Below are positions 24,966-34,097 of a DNA stretch of 64,000 nucleotides, in pieces. Location: assembly GCA_029203185.1 (NCBI GenBank), contig CP119310.1, positions 3,912,001 through 3,976,000 on the forward strand, in the 5' to 3' direction. The position numbers and the translations under genes were made by a program. This DNA comes from Candidatus Chryseobacterium colombiense (GTDB lineage Bacteria > Bacteroidota > Bacteroidia > Flavobacteriales > Weeksellaceae). The notes beneath the pieces were generated by a model, which had not been told where the DNA came from, made no database searches, and was given only the letters and a program-made list of their open reading frames with translations. Positions within the stretch are counted from its first letter, which is position 1; each line of letters starts with the position of its first letter.

Positions 24966-25725
24966 TTTTGGCTTCGTTTAAAAAGATTTCAGAATTTTCT
25001 AATCGTGTTTTCAGGAAGTTGAAGTAAATTTCCCGAATTTCCTCCGGAGTTTCGTCTGCATCATTCCAATGTAACCAGTCTTCAGGGATCAGGTTAACAA
25101 GTTCTCTGAAGATAGTGTCGTTCAAAACTTCTTTCGCGAATTGATCGGCTTCGTCAAGCAGTTTTGCCTGTGGAAGCAAAACATGGTCTTTCACATATTT
25201 GAAAGGAGTTTTAGCCGCAGCATCAAAATTCTGCCACGAATGATGAAAATAGAAAGAAGCCCCGTTATCAATCACCCATAATTCTTTATGCCACATCAGA
25301 AGATTGGTGTTTTTAAAAGTACGGTCAATATTGGTGATAAAAGCATCCAGCCAGACGATTTTTGAAGCCAGAAGAGGATCAACTTTCACACTTGAATCAT
25401 AAGCAATAGAGCCTGAAAGATAATGCAAGCCAAGATTCAATCCTTCTGAAAATTTCAACAGATCCTGAATTTCTTCATCAGCTTCAGTTCTTCCGAAATC
25501 TACATCAAGATTCACAAATACAAGCTCAGGAATTTTTAAGCCTAATACTTCAGTAATCTTTCCTCCCAATAATTCAGAAATCAGCATCTTGACTCCATGA
25601 CCTGCACCACGGAATTTTAAAACATATTTAAAATCATCATCAGCTTCTGCCAGAGCAGGAAGAGAACCTCCCTCCCGAAGCGGCAGAATGTATCGCATTA
25701 CGGTTACCGTTCTTAAATCCAACAT
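24952..25725 (-). CDS. HipA-like kinase, short form
   Basis: A 257-residue protein with the HipA C-terminal kinase fold only; the N-terminal HipA domain of true toxins (about 430 residues) is missing. Visible are 'DFKYVLKFRGAGHG' (ATP-binding strands and Lys), 'WLDAFITNIDRTFKNTN' (catalytic loop with Asp and Asn) and 'VIDNGASFYF' (metal-binding Asp). The kinase therefore looks active. The standard neighbour DUF3037 overlaps its end. No HipB-like antitoxin gene precedes it. A role in growth control is by family analogy only. Confidence 0.85.
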   Translation of the reverse strand: MLDLRTVTVMRYILPLREGGSLPALAEADDDFKYVLKFRGAGHGVKMLISELLGGKITEVLGLKIPELVFVNLDVDFGRTEADEEIQDLLKFSEGLNLGLHYLSGSIAYDSSVKVDPLLASKIVWLDAFITNIDRTFKNTNLLMWHKELWVIDNGASFYFHHSWQNFDAAAKTPFKYVKDHVLLPQAKLLDEADQFAKEVLNDTIFRELVNLIPEDWLHWNDADETPEEIREIYFNFLKTRLENSEIFLNEAKNARG

Positions 25726-25805
25726 GCAGCAAAAATAAGGTTTTCCTTTGTGTTTATTTCTATTTTTAATATTTTTAGATCAGCTAACTATTAAAAATGT
25801 ATGGT

Positions 25806-25850
25806 ATGTCATTCTGAGTATCACCAAAAGTTGGTGAACTTATCTCGCCG
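25806..25850. repeat. Partial palindromic intergenic repeat, family B-like
   Basis: A single arm beginning TGTCATTCTGAG, as in the family B repeat at 42627-42703, is followed by a small hairpin CACCAAAAGTTGGTG. The other arm is not recognisable. It lies in the intergenic space before the alpha/beta hydrolase gene. Confidence 0.45.
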
Positions 25851-25886
25851 AATTGGCAAAAGCTACATTTCAAACAAAAATAAAAT

Positions 25887-26735
25887 ATGCAGATCACAAA
25901 CGAACAAAATATTATCCTTTCCAATCCTGAAACCAGAGATTTTCTCGCAGATGCTTATTATCCAGAAACAAATGAAAAGCTACCATTAGTTATTTTTGTT
26001 CATGGGTATAAAGGCTATAAAGACTGGGGAGCATGGAATATAATGGCGGAAAAACTGGCAGAAGCTGGTGTTTTCTTTGTTAAATTTAATTTTTCTCACA
26101 ACGGAACCACTGTAGATGACCCTCGTAATTTTGGTGATCTGGAAGCATTTGGAAATAATAATTATTCTAAAGAACTTTCGGATTTAGGAGTGGTAATAGA
26201 TTATTTTATTCGGCATGAAAAAGTGGATGATCAGAAGTTGATTCTGATAGGACATAGCAGAGGAGGAGGAATTTCCATAATTAAGACTTTTGAGGATGAA
26301 AGAATCAATGGATTAATAACATTAGCTAGTGTGGATACATTAGATCGTTTTCCTAAAAATGGTGCATTTAAAAAATGGGAAGAAGCCGGGGTTTTCTACG
26401 TGCTAAACGGAAGAACGAAGCAGGAGATGCCTCATTATTACCAGTTTTATGAAGATTTTAAGAAGGACGAAATGCGTTTTGATGTGGAAAGGGCAACCGA
26501 AATGGCAAAAGCACATATGTTAATCATTCACGGAACCAGTGATGAAAGTGTGAATGTAAAAAATGCGGAACACCTTCATATTTTAAATCCCAATTCTGAA
26601 TTGTTTTTAATTGAAGAAGCCAATCATACCTTTGGCGCAAAAGAACCGTGGGAGGAAAATGACTTGCCAAGAGACTTACATAAAGTAGTAGAAAAGTCTA
26701 TTGAATTTATTAATAATAAATTTGTAATTGAATAA
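25887..26735 (+). CDS. Alpha/beta hydrolase, dienelactone-hydrolase-like, cytoplasmic
   Basis: A 282-residue hydrolase without a signal peptide. It has 'VIFVHGYKGYKDWGAWN' (oxyanion region), the nucleophile elbow GHSRGG, an acid candidate in 'HGTSDESVNV' and a His in 'EANHTFGAKEP'. It belongs to the broad prolyl-oligopeptidase/dienelactone hydrolase-like group with esterase or thioesterase potential. The ATG at 25887 follows a repeat-bearing intergenic region. A strong bidirectional terminator follows. Confidence 0.85.
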   Translation: MQITNEQNIILSNPETRDFLADAYYPETNEKLPLVIFVHGYKGYKDWGAWNIMAEKLAEAGVFFVKFNFSHNGTTVDDPRNFGDLEAFGNNNYSKELSDLGVVIDYFIRHEKVDDQKLILIGHSRGGGISIIKTFEDERINGLITLASVDTLDRFPKNGAFKKWEEAGVFYVLNGRTKQEMPHYYQFYEDFKKDEMRFDVERATEMAKAHMLIIHGTSDESVNVKNAEHLHILNPNSELFLIEEANHTFGAKEPWEENDLPRDLHKVVEKSIEFINNKFVIE

Positions 26736-26770
26736 AAAAGGAGTGAATACTTTCACTCCTTTTGTCTTTT
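26736..26770. terminator. Bidirectional intrinsic terminator
   Basis: A 12-bp stem AAAAGGAGTGAA/TTCACTCCTTTT with a 4-base loop lies between the convergent alpha/beta hydrolase and flavin reductase genes. Confidence 0.85.
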
Positions 26771-26798
26771 TTAATGGTTCTAAAGGGAAATATTTAAT

Positions 26799-27620
26799 TT
26801 ATTTAATTAAAATCTTCCATGCTTCTTCAATATTGTTTTCCAGCAAAAGTTGCTGTGCATTCTGGTGGATCTTTTCATCGGAATGATATTCTCCGGAAGG
26901 TAAAACTTCAACGTTTGCTAACATTCCTAAATCATTTCCGGTAAAGACCTTGCTCAATTTTATTTCATCCGGAAGAAGATCGAAGCCAATTCCTTTAGTG
27001 ACTAATGGTTTTGGAACTTCAAAAAGATTATTTTCATTATTTCTGGAATACCAGTTTCCGCCTAAACGGGCAACCATATCCAGTTTTTTCTGATCAAGAT
27101 TTCCTTCCTCATTCAGATATTCTTCTCTGATATGGATTTTCTGAACTTCACAAATAACCAGATTTCCTGCACCGCCTTGGTCACCCAAAGATTTTACCTC
27201 TAAAACCTTGCACTCAAAGTTTACAGGACATTCTTCGATTAATTTTGGTTGTACCAACTCAGCGCCTTTCATGGTTAAACCTGATTTGATGAATTCATTC
27301 ACACCGTCACCATATTCTGTAGATGCCAGAGAAATCTGCTGGACAATTGGAAAATTTACCGTTCCGATGACTACTTCAGGAACGTCTAAAACGTTTTCTA
27401 AAGTATGTTTCGTTGTATTATCCCGAACTCTTCTGGAAGGTGAAAAAATCAGAATTGGAGGAACTGTACTGAACATATTGAAAAAACTGAAAGGAGACAG
27501 ATTGATGTTGCCATTCTTATCAACAGTGGAAGCCAATGCAATCGGTCGTGGTGATACGGCAGTCTGCATGATGGTTTGTAGCTGTACCGGAGTTATTTCG
27601 GATGGAATTACTGTTTTCAT
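26799..27620 (-). CDS. Flavin reductase-like FMN-binding split-barrel protein
   Basis: About 273 residues from the ATG at 27620 (MKTVIPSEI); an ATG 5 codons upstream is possible. The split-barrel FMN site is seen in 'SPRPIALASTVDKNGNINLSPFSFFNMFSTVPPI' and 'RDNTTKHTLENV'. Family members reduce flavin with NAD(P)H for partner monooxygenases or bind FMN in other roles. It lies next to the fumarylacetoacetase gene, separated by a family A repeat, so it may or may not belong to the aromatic catabolic block. The partner oxygenase is not evident. Confidence 0.85.
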   Translation of the reverse strand: MKTVIPSEITPVQLQTIMQTAVSPRPIALASTVDKNGNINLSPFSFFNMFSTVPPILIFSPSRRVRDNTTKHTLENVLDVPEVVIGTVNFPIVQQISLASTEYGDGVNEFIKSGLTMKGAELVQPKLIEECPVNFECKVLEVKSLGDQGGAGNLVICEVQKIHIREEYLNEEGNLDQKKLDMVARLGGNWYSRNNENNLFEVPKPLVTKGIGFDLLPDEIKLSKVFTGNDLGMLANVEVLPSGEYHSDEKIHQNAQQLLLENNIEEAWKILIK

Positions 27621-27671
27621 ATCTTGTTCTAACACTTCATTAAACTTAAGTGTTTAAATGTATAGTAAAAA

Positions 27672-27777
27672 AGATGCTTCGGTTTCTCAGCATGACATCG
27701 CTACAAATAGACTGCTAAAACATTATGTTTATCACAGTTAGTATTAGGAATGTCATGCTGAGCTTGTCGAAGCATCT
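27672..27777. repeat. Palindromic intergenic repeat, family A copy 2
   Basis: The arms 27672-27697 and 27751-27777 are inverted copies of the same AGATGCTTCG...CAGCATGACA unit found at 5961-6060. The right arm is preceded by the same GTTAGTATTAG sequence. The left arm has diverged in its middle (GGTTT for GACAAG). Confidence 0.8.
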
Positions 27778-27801
27778 CAATTATTTATTTAAAAATTATA
27801 A

Positions 27802-29049
27802 TTAAATTGCTGGAATAATTTTACCACTCACTTCACCGAAACCAACTCTTACGCCATCTTTTTCAGCCCAGGCTTTCATGGTTACCGTATCATTATCGTC
27901 GATGAATTTTCTTTCCTGTCCGTTGTTTAATTGGATTGGATTTTGTCCTCTCCATGTTAATTCAAGCATTGAACCGAAAGATTTCGGATCGCTTCCGGAA
28001 ATCGTTCCACTTGCGTATAAATCACCAACTTCTACATTACAGCCATTTACGGTGTGATGAGCCAATTGCTGAGTCATATTCCAGTACATATGTTTGTAAT
28101 TACTTTCACTGATTAGATTTTGATCACCATTTTCAGGCTGAATATAGACTTCAAGGTTGATGTCGTAATTTTTATCTCCTTCAAATTTCAGATAATCCAA
28201 CACTTCAGGATCCTGAACCGGAGAAGTTGTTCTGAACGGCTCCAAAGCTTCTAAAGTAACCACCCATGGAGAAATTGACGAACCGAAATTTTTAGCTAAA
28301 AATGGTCCCAACGGAACATATTCCCAAGACTGGATATCTCTTGCAGACCAGTCATTGAAAACCACCATTCCGAAAATGGCATCTTCAGCTTCTTTGGTAG
28401 AAATACTTTCGCCCATCTCTGTGTTTTTATTGATGATAAATGCCATTTCCAGTTCGAAATCCAGCTGCTTGCAAGGCCCGAAAACTGGTTTTTCTACATC
28501 TGCAGGTTTCATCTGACCTTTCGGACGATTGATCTCAGTGCCCGAAACGACAATAGAAGAAGCTCTACCATGGTATCCTACAGGAAGATGCTTCCAGTTG
28601 GGTAGTAAAGCATTGGTAGGATCTCTGAACATTTTTCCAACATTGGTTGCATGTTCTATGCTGCTGTAAAAATCTGTATAGTTCGGAATGTGAACCGGCA
28701 TCATCATTTTTACTTTATCCAGATCATAGAATGCTGCTTCGATAGTTTTCTGATCTTTTGACAACGTAGAGCCTTCCAATAATAATTCCTGAATTTTCAA
28801 ACGAACGGCATTGGTAATGGGTTTTCCAAGCTCAATAAATTCGTTTAGGGTATAAGCTTCAAAAACATTATCATCAAGACCTTCAATCTCTTCGAAATAG
28901 GCAAGATCATATAATGTTGCAAGATCAATTACCTGATCGCCGATTCTGGTACAGCAGCCGATATATTCTTTATTGAATACGGCTACACCAAAAGGAATAT
29001 TATGAATTGAGAAGTCTGAATTTGACGAATATTCTACAAATGATTTCAT
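27802..29049 (-). CDS. fahA: Fumarylacetoacetase
   Basis: A 415-residue enzyme for the last step of tyrosine breakdown, hydrolysing fumarylacetoacetate to fumarate and acetoacetate. Recognisable blocks are 'PFGVAVFNKEYIGCCTRIGDQVIDL', 'YTDFYSSIEHATNVGKMFRD', 'LPVGYHGRASSIVVSGT', 'LDFELEMAFII', 'FNDWSARDIQSWEYVPLGPFLAKNF' and 'ASGTISGSDPKSFGSMLEL', the metal- and active-site regions of the eukaryote-type enzyme. Length matches. It lies in the tyrosine catabolic block with hppD and hmgA on the same strand. Confidence 0.96.
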   Translation of the reverse strand: MKSFVEYSSNSDFSIHNIPFGVAVFNKEYIGCCTRIGDQVIDLATLYDLAYFEEIEGLDDNVFEAYTLNEFIELGKPITNAVRLKIQELLLEGSTLSKDQKTIEAAFYDLDKVKMMMPVHIPNYTDFYSSIEHATNVGKMFRDPTNALLPNWKHLPVGYHGRASSIVVSGTEINRPKGQMKPADVEKPVFGPCKQLDFELEMAFIINKNTEMGESISTKEAEDAIFGMVVFNDWSARDIQSWEYVPLGPFLAKNFGSSISPWVVTLEALEPFRTTSPVQDPEVLDYLKFEGDKNYDINLEVYIQPENGDQNLISESNYKHMYWNMTQQLAHHTVNGCNVEVGDLYASGTISGSDPKSFGSMLELTWRGQNPIQLNNGQERKFIDDNDTVTMKAWAEKDGVRVGFGEVSGKIIPAI

Positions 29050-29102
29050 AAGTTTAGGATTAAATAAGAATTTAAGAATGAATTTTCCCGAATTCCAGGT
29101 TG

Positions 29103-29564
29103 TTATTTTTTTGAATAAGATTCTTCATCGATCCATCGGTCTTTGGTATTGACATCAATAAGGTATAGAATATCCTTTTGCTTGGTCAATAACAAGGTTT
29201 TAGTCACAGGAATCGGAACTTTTTGATTTTCCAGCATGTCGGCGCGTAAGGAAATGATATTTTTTCTGCTTCTTACCATATCGCCGGAAAAAACATTTGA
29301 GCTGCTTTCTCCTGTCGCTTTATCATCAAAAACTTCTACATAAGTCACTTTGTTGCCTTTGATCACAATAAAATCTCTTTCCGTATGATCTTCCGCGTCT
29401 TTAATGAAAACGAATTTTTTATTATCTATACTTACGTCTCCAAGATGCTGATTAATACCTTTCCTTTCTTCAAGTTGGGTAAGAATTTCGTTTGCAGTTC
29501 CGTATTGAGCTTTTACACTTACCAGTGTTGACAGTAATGAAAGGCCGATGAGAATTTTTTTCAT
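29103..29564 (-). CDS. Hypothetical secreted protein
   Basis: A 153-residue protein with a signal peptide (MKKILIGLSLLSTLVSVKAQ) from the ATG at 29564; a longer frame upstream overlaps hppD and is rejected. The mature part is a small beta-rich domain with 'KKFVFIKDAEDHTERDFIVIKGNKVTYVEVFDDK'. I do not recognise a family. It lies between hppD and fahA on the same strand and may be co-transcribed with them, but its envelope location gives no obvious link to the pathway. Confidence 0.65.
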   Translation of the reverse strand: MKKILIGLSLLSTLVSVKAQYGTANEILTQLEERKGINQHLGDVSIDNKKFVFIKDAEDHTERDFIVIKGNKVTYVEVFDDKATGESSSNVFSGDMVRSRKNIISLRADMLENQKVPIPVTKTLLLTKQKDILYLIDVNTKDRWIDEESYSKK

Positions 29565-29631
29565 ATAAGGTGTTTTATAAAAAAGTTTTGTCAAGATCGA
29601 ATCCTGACAAAACTTGGTATTGTATTTAAAA

Positions 29632-30762
29632 TTAAAGATTTCCTCTTCTTTCCTGCTCTCTCTCCAAAGCTTCGAATAATGCTTTAAAGTTACCCGCACC
29701 GAAACTTTGAGCTCCATGTCTTTCAATGATTTCAAAGAACAGGGTAGGGCGGTCTTCTACAGGTTTAGTAAAGATTTGCAGTAAATATCCTTCTTCATCA
29801 TGATCAATAAGAATCCCTAATTCCTGAAGTTTTTTAAGATCTTCGTCGATGTGGCCTACTCTTTCAGGAACCATGTCATAATAGGCTTCTGGTGGAGCAG
29901 AAAGGAATTCTACACCACGTTTTTTCAATTCAGTTACCGTGTGGATGATATCTTTTGTAGCCACTGCAATGTGTTGTACTCCTTCACCTTCATAGAAATC
30001 AAGGTATTCTTCCACCTGAGATTTCTTTTTACCTTCCGCTGGTTCGTTGATCGGGAATTTTGCATATCCGTTTCCGTTTGACATTACTTTAGACATCAAA
30101 GCAGAATATTCTGTGTTGATTTGTTTGTCATCAAAAGAAAGGATGTTCACAAATCCCATTACTTTTTCGTACCACTCAACCGTTGGAAGCATTCTGTCCC
30201 AGTCAACGTTTCCTACACAGTGGTCTACGTACAATAATCCGGCATCTTCCGGGTTGTAAGCACTTTCCAATTTTTCATAACCAGGCATGAAAGGACCTGT
30301 ATAATTTTTTCTTTCTACAAACATGTGAACAGTTTCTCCGTAAGTATAGATTCCGGACATTCTTACTTCACCGTTTTCATCTGTCAAAGTTACAGGCTCT
30401 AAATATGGTTTTCCACCTCTTTTAGTAGTTTCTTCGAAAGCTTTGTAGGCGTCATCTACCCAAAGTGCCAAAACTTTTACTCCATCCCCATGTTTTTTTA
30501 CGTGTTCATTGATCGGAGAATCTGATTTTAATCCTGTAGTAAGAACCAATCTGATTTTTCCCTGTTGCAGAACATAAGAAGCACGATCTCTTACTCCTGT
30601 TTCAGGACCAGCGTAAGCTACAGACTGGAAACCAAAAGCGGTTTTGTAATAATGAGCAGCCTGTTTAGCATTTCCTACATAAAACTCAATGTAATCCGTA
30701 CCGTTAATCGGTAAAAAATTCTCTGCTTGAGCAATTTTTTCGGCAAATGTAAGTGTTGACAT
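29632..30762 (-). CDS. hppD: 4-hydroxyphenylpyruvate dioxygenase
   Basis: A 376-residue non-heme Fe(II) enzyme converting 4-hydroxyphenylpyruvate to homogentisate. The C-terminal VOC domain has its iron ligands in 'VDHCVGNV' (His), 'VQHIAVAT' (His) and 'LFFEIIER' (Glu). The conserved C-terminal 'GNFKALFEALEREQERRGNL' closes the active site. Length fits bacterial HPPD. It is the entry enzyme of the catabolic block containing fahA and hmgA. Confidence 0.96.
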   Translation of the reverse strand: MSTLTFAEKIAQAENFLPINGTDYIEFYVGNAKQAAHYYKTAFGFQSVAYAGPETGVRDRASYVLQQGKIRLVLTTGLKSDSPINEHVKKHGDGVKVLALWVDDAYKAFEETTKRGGKPYLEPVTLTDENGEVRMSGIYTYGETVHMFVERKNYTGPFMPGYEKLESAYNPEDAGLLYVDHCVGNVDWDRMLPTVEWYEKVMGFVNILSFDDKQINTEYSALMSKVMSNGNGYAKFPINEPAEGKKKSQVEEYLDFYEGEGVQHIAVATKDIIHTVTELKKRGVEFLSAPPEAYYDMVPERVGHIDEDLKKLQELGILIDHDEEGYLLQIFTKPVEDRPTLFFEIIERHGAQSFGAGNFKALFEALEREQERRGNL

Positions 30763-30921
30763 ATTTTCTATTTTTACTTTTATTTATAGTGTGCAAATTA
30801 CGAAATTCCCTGAAATATTTAAAACCGAAGCAAACAACCGTTAGTTAAAGTTTTAATAAAATGTTCGGGAGTTGTTTAAAATGCAAAAAGCACTCTTGTA
30901 AAAGATTATTTAGAGTTCAAT

Positions 30922-32196
30922 TTAATGTTTAAATCTTTCGAAAGCGGCTCTTTCCAGCATTTCCCGATCATCAGGATGCGCAATGCTGATCAGTTCCTGA
31001 GCTCTTTGTCGTAAGTTTTTCCCGTATAGATAAGCCGTTCCATATTCAGTAACCACGTAATGAATGTGACCTCTCGTTGTAACAACTCCGGCTCCCTGTT
31101 TCAGATAAGGAACAATTCTGGAAATTCCCTTTTTAGTTCTTGAAGTAATGGCAATAATAGGTTTTCCGTCTTCACTTAATGCCGCTCCTCTCATAAAATC
31201 CATTTGTCCGCCGATTCCGCTGTACTGCATGGTTCCTATAGAATCTGCACAAACCTGGCCCGTAAGATCTATTTCGATGGCAGAATTAATAGCCACCATT
31301 TTTTTGTTTCTCATGATATTAATTGGAAAATTCACAGTACTTACATCATCAAATGAAAAAACCGTATTGTCATCTACATAATCGTATAATTTTCTTGTTC
31401 CGAAACAAAAGCTGGTAATCGTTTTATTGTCATTATAGCCTTTGTATTTATTGTTGATGACATCATTTTGGATCAAATCAATCACTCCGTCACTCAACAT
31501 TTCAGTATGAATACCCAGATCTTTATGATTTCCTAGGCATTTTAAAACCGCATCAGGAATTGTTCCTATTCCCATTTGCAGCGTAGACTTATCTTCAATC
31601 AGTTCTGCCACATTTTTCCCGACTTCCATTTCTTCAGGCCCCACTTTTGAACCATAATCCACTGTCGGAAGCTCTTCTTCATGCCATACCAGTTTATGAA
31701 TTCTGTTTACATGGATCATTCCGTCACCGTGAGTTCTGGGCATCAACGGATTGACGATTGCCACAATGGTTTTTGCGGTGTCTACAGCGGCTCTCGCAAT
31801 ATCTACTGATGTTCCTAAAGTACAAAAGCCATGTTTATCCGGGGGAGAAACCGTGATCATAGCTACATCCAAAGGCAGAATATTTTTTCTGAATAAAATA
31901 GGAATTTCACTTAAAAAGACAGGTACAAAATCTCCACGATCAGAATTTACGGCACCTCGCACCGGCGTTGAAACGAAAAGAGAATTGATGAAAAAGCTGT
32001 CTTTATATTCCGGTTTTGCAATTTCAACATTTCCCTGTTGGGTAATCGAAACCATTTCCACATTGGAAAGGCGGTGAGATTGTCTTGCCAGTTCGTCAAT
32101 TAAATGATTGGGGGTACATGCACTTCCGTGAAAAAATACCCTGTTTCCGCTTTTTACGGTATATACAGCTTCTTCGGCACTTATATAGTTGTACAT
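30922..32196 (-). CDS. Acetyl-CoA hydrolase/transferase family protein (4-hydroxybutyrate CoA-transferase-like)
   Basis: A 424-residue CoA-transferase of the Cat1/AbfT group. The catalytic Glu lies in 'AINSAIEIDLTGQV', with 'GIGGQMDFMRGA' and 'VVTEYGTAYLYGKNLRQRA' downstream, as in 4-hydroxybutyrate CoA-transferases. The ATG is at 32196. Its place in the tyrosine block suggests it could activate acetoacetate or fumarate-derived acids with CoA, but the donor and acceptor cannot be read from sequence. A second, longer family member lies directly upstream behind a terminator. Confidence 0.85.
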   Translation of the reverse strand: MYNYISAEEAVYTVKSGNRVFFHGSACTPNHLIDELARQSHRLSNVEMVSITQQGNVEIAKPEYKDSFFINSLFVSTPVRGAVNSDRGDFVPVFLSEIPILFRKNILPLDVAMITVSPPDKHGFCTLGTSVDIARAAVDTAKTIVAIVNPLMPRTHGDGMIHVNRIHKLVWHEEELPTVDYGSKVGPEEMEVGKNVAELIEDKSTLQMGIGTIPDAVLKCLGNHKDLGIHTEMLSDGVIDLIQNDVINNKYKGYNDNKTITSFCFGTRKLYDYVDDNTVFSFDDVSTVNFPINIMRNKKMVAINSAIEIDLTGQVCADSIGTMQYSGIGGQMDFMRGAALSEDGKPIIAITSRTKKGISRIVPYLKQGAGVVTTRGHIHYVVTEYGTAYLYGKNLRQRAQELISIAHPDDREMLERAAFERFKH

Positions 32197-32355
32197 AATA
32201 GTAATATTTTATGATGTTGTTGAATGATTTATTGTGAATTAAAAAGTACGCTTTTTTCAAAGATAATTCATATCATTTTTACTTGGCTTAAATTTTACGG
32301 ACTGGTCACGAGACTTTTATCATGTTGAATAAAATTAATAAAAAACAGGCAAACA

Positions 32356-32384
32356 AAAAAGACCAAGTGTGTTACACCTAGTCT
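32356..32384 (-). terminator. Intrinsic terminator
   Basis: On the minus strand an 11-bp stem (AGACTAGGTGT / ACACTTGGTCT, two wobble pairs) is followed by a T-run. It ends the succinate CoA-transferase-like gene. Confidence 0.7.
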
Positions 32385-32407
32385 TTTATATTTTATTTTA
32401 AAACTAA

Positions 32408-33919
32408 TTAATTTAAAACTTCTGTGGCAGTTTCCTTCTTCATGCTTCCCGTTTGTGAGAACCTTAAATGCCAGCTGAAAGATTCTTCCAGAAGATGTGG
32501 AGTATGTCCTCCTCTTTCACAGGCGCGGTCAAAATAAGACTGCAGTTCTTCTTTATAATCCGGATGAACACAATTATCAATGATCTTCTGGGCTCTTTCT
32601 CTCGGAGCGAGTCCACGTAAATCGGCTAAACCTATATCGGTTACCAGAATATCAACATCGTGTTCTGTGTGATCGGTATGAGAAACCATTGGCAGAACGT
32701 GTGAAATTTTATTTTCTTTAGAAGCAGCCTGAGTTACGAAAATACTTAAGTAAGCATTTCTGGCAAAGTCACCCGAACCACCAATACCGTTCATGATTTT
32801 TGTTCCTCCGATATGCGTAGAATTTACATTTCCGTAAATATCAAATTCTATAGCCGTATTGATGGCAATTACACCCAGTCTTCTGATCAGTCCCGGTGTA
32901 TTGGAGATATTTTGAGGTCTTAAAACAAATTTCTCTCTGTATTTTCCAAGATTTCCAAACACCCGGTCATAGCAGTCTTTAGAAACCGTTACTGAAGATG
33001 CTGAAGCAAAACTTAATTTTCCTGCATCAATCAGATCAAAAGTACTGTCCTGTAATACTTCTGAAAACATGGTTAAATCATAAAAGTTACTGTCTTTAAA
33101 CCCAGTAAGAACCGCATTGGCTACTTTACCGATTCCTGCCTGAAGAGGAAGAAGTCTGTCTGTAAGTCTGCCTAAACGAACTTCATTTTCAAAAAACTCA
33201 ATGATATGTTTTGCAATGGCTGTTGTTTTTGTATCTGGTTCAGCAATATCGGCAGGGCTGTCTTTAAGATTGGTAAAAACAATCGCTTCAATTTTTTCAG
33301 GATCTACCGGAATACTTTTTCTTCCGATTTTATTCCATGGTGCAACAATAGGAATTACATTTCTGTACGGATAATCTTCCGCCTGATAAATATCGTGAAT
33401 TCCGTATACTTCTTCGGGAACTTCTGTATTGATCTCAATGATTATTTTTTTAGCCAAAGCAGCAAAAGTTACCGAATTTCCTACGGAGGTTGTCGGGACA
33501 ATACTTCCGTCTCTTTCAATATAAGCAGCTTCAATTACGGCAACATCAATGTTTTGTAAATTTTTGGTGTGAAGAAGCTCTGCACTTTCACTTAAATGCT
33601 GATCGATGAAAAGAATTTCACCTTTGTTGATTTTATTTCTGAGAATAGGGTCTACCTGAAACGGCATCCTTTTTTTTACGACATTGGCTTCTGCGAGCTT
33701 TCCGTCTGTTCCGTGTCCTAAAGAGGCCCCGGTCATTAAGGTAATTTTCAGATCTTCGGTTTTGCCTTTTTCAGCCAGTGCAGCTAAAATAGCCTTGCTG
33801 TCTCCGGCTTTTGTAAAACCGCTGGATCCTACTACCATGCCATCTTTAATGATATTGACGGCATTTTCTACTGTGGTTACTTTCTTGTGTAGACTTTCTA
33901 GTCTGATTCTTTCTAACAT
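32408..33919 (-). CDS. Acetyl-CoA hydrolase/transferase (succinate CoA-transferase-like)
   Basis: A 503-residue class I CoA-transferase of the Cat1/AarC/SCACT type. The catalytic Glu is in 'AINTAIEFDIYGNVNSTHIGG', followed by 'MNGIGGSGDFARNAYLSIF' and 'VTDIGLADLRGLAPRERAQKII', hallmarks of acetate/succinate or propionate/succinate CoA-transferases. Length is right. It could shuttle CoA from succinyl-CoA to acetate or to acetoacetate released by FahA; this link is inferred from position only. It is monocistronic by its terminator. Confidence 0.9.
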   Translation of the reverse strand: MLERIRLESLHKKVTTVENAVNIIKDGMVVGSSGFTKAGDSKAILAALAEKGKTEDLKITLMTGASLGHGTDGKLAEANVVKKRMPFQVDPILRNKINKGEILFIDQHLSESAELLHTKNLQNIDVAVIEAAYIERDGSIVPTTSVGNSVTFAALAKKIIIEINTEVPEEVYGIHDIYQAEDYPYRNVIPIVAPWNKIGRKSIPVDPEKIEAIVFTNLKDSPADIAEPDTKTTAIAKHIIEFFENEVRLGRLTDRLLPLQAGIGKVANAVLTGFKDSNFYDLTMFSEVLQDSTFDLIDAGKLSFASASSVTVSKDCYDRVFGNLGKYREKFVLRPQNISNTPGLIRRLGVIAINTAIEFDIYGNVNSTHIGGTKIMNGIGGSGDFARNAYLSIFVTQAASKENKISHVLPMVSHTDHTEHDVDILVTDIGLADLRGLAPRERAQKIIDNCVHPDYKEELQSYFDRACERGGHTPHLLEESFSWHLRFSQTGSMKKETATEVLN

Positions 33920-34010
33920 TTACTCTTTATTTGATTTTATCCACCCATTATTCCATGTTGTAGTATAAAATAAAGGATGATAAAATGTTAATCCTAATCT
34001 TACAAATTTA

Positions 34011-34048
34011 CAAAAAAAAGATGCTTTAAACAGTTGTTTAAGGCATCT
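34011..34048 (-). terminator. Intrinsic terminator of hmgA
   Basis: A strong stem (AGATGCTTTAAACA with TGTTTAAGGCATCT, one mismatch/wobble) lies just past the hmgA stop. It is followed by eight T residues on the minus strand. Confidence 0.85.
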
Positions 34049-34097
34049 TTTATATTTATTTCATAATTCTTTTTATAACCTTTAAAAAAGGAAATTT

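Noticed and set aside
29565..29735. Upstream extension of the secreted hypothetical protein at 29103-29564
   Set aside because: It overlaps the end of hppD, while a complete signal peptide starts at 29564.
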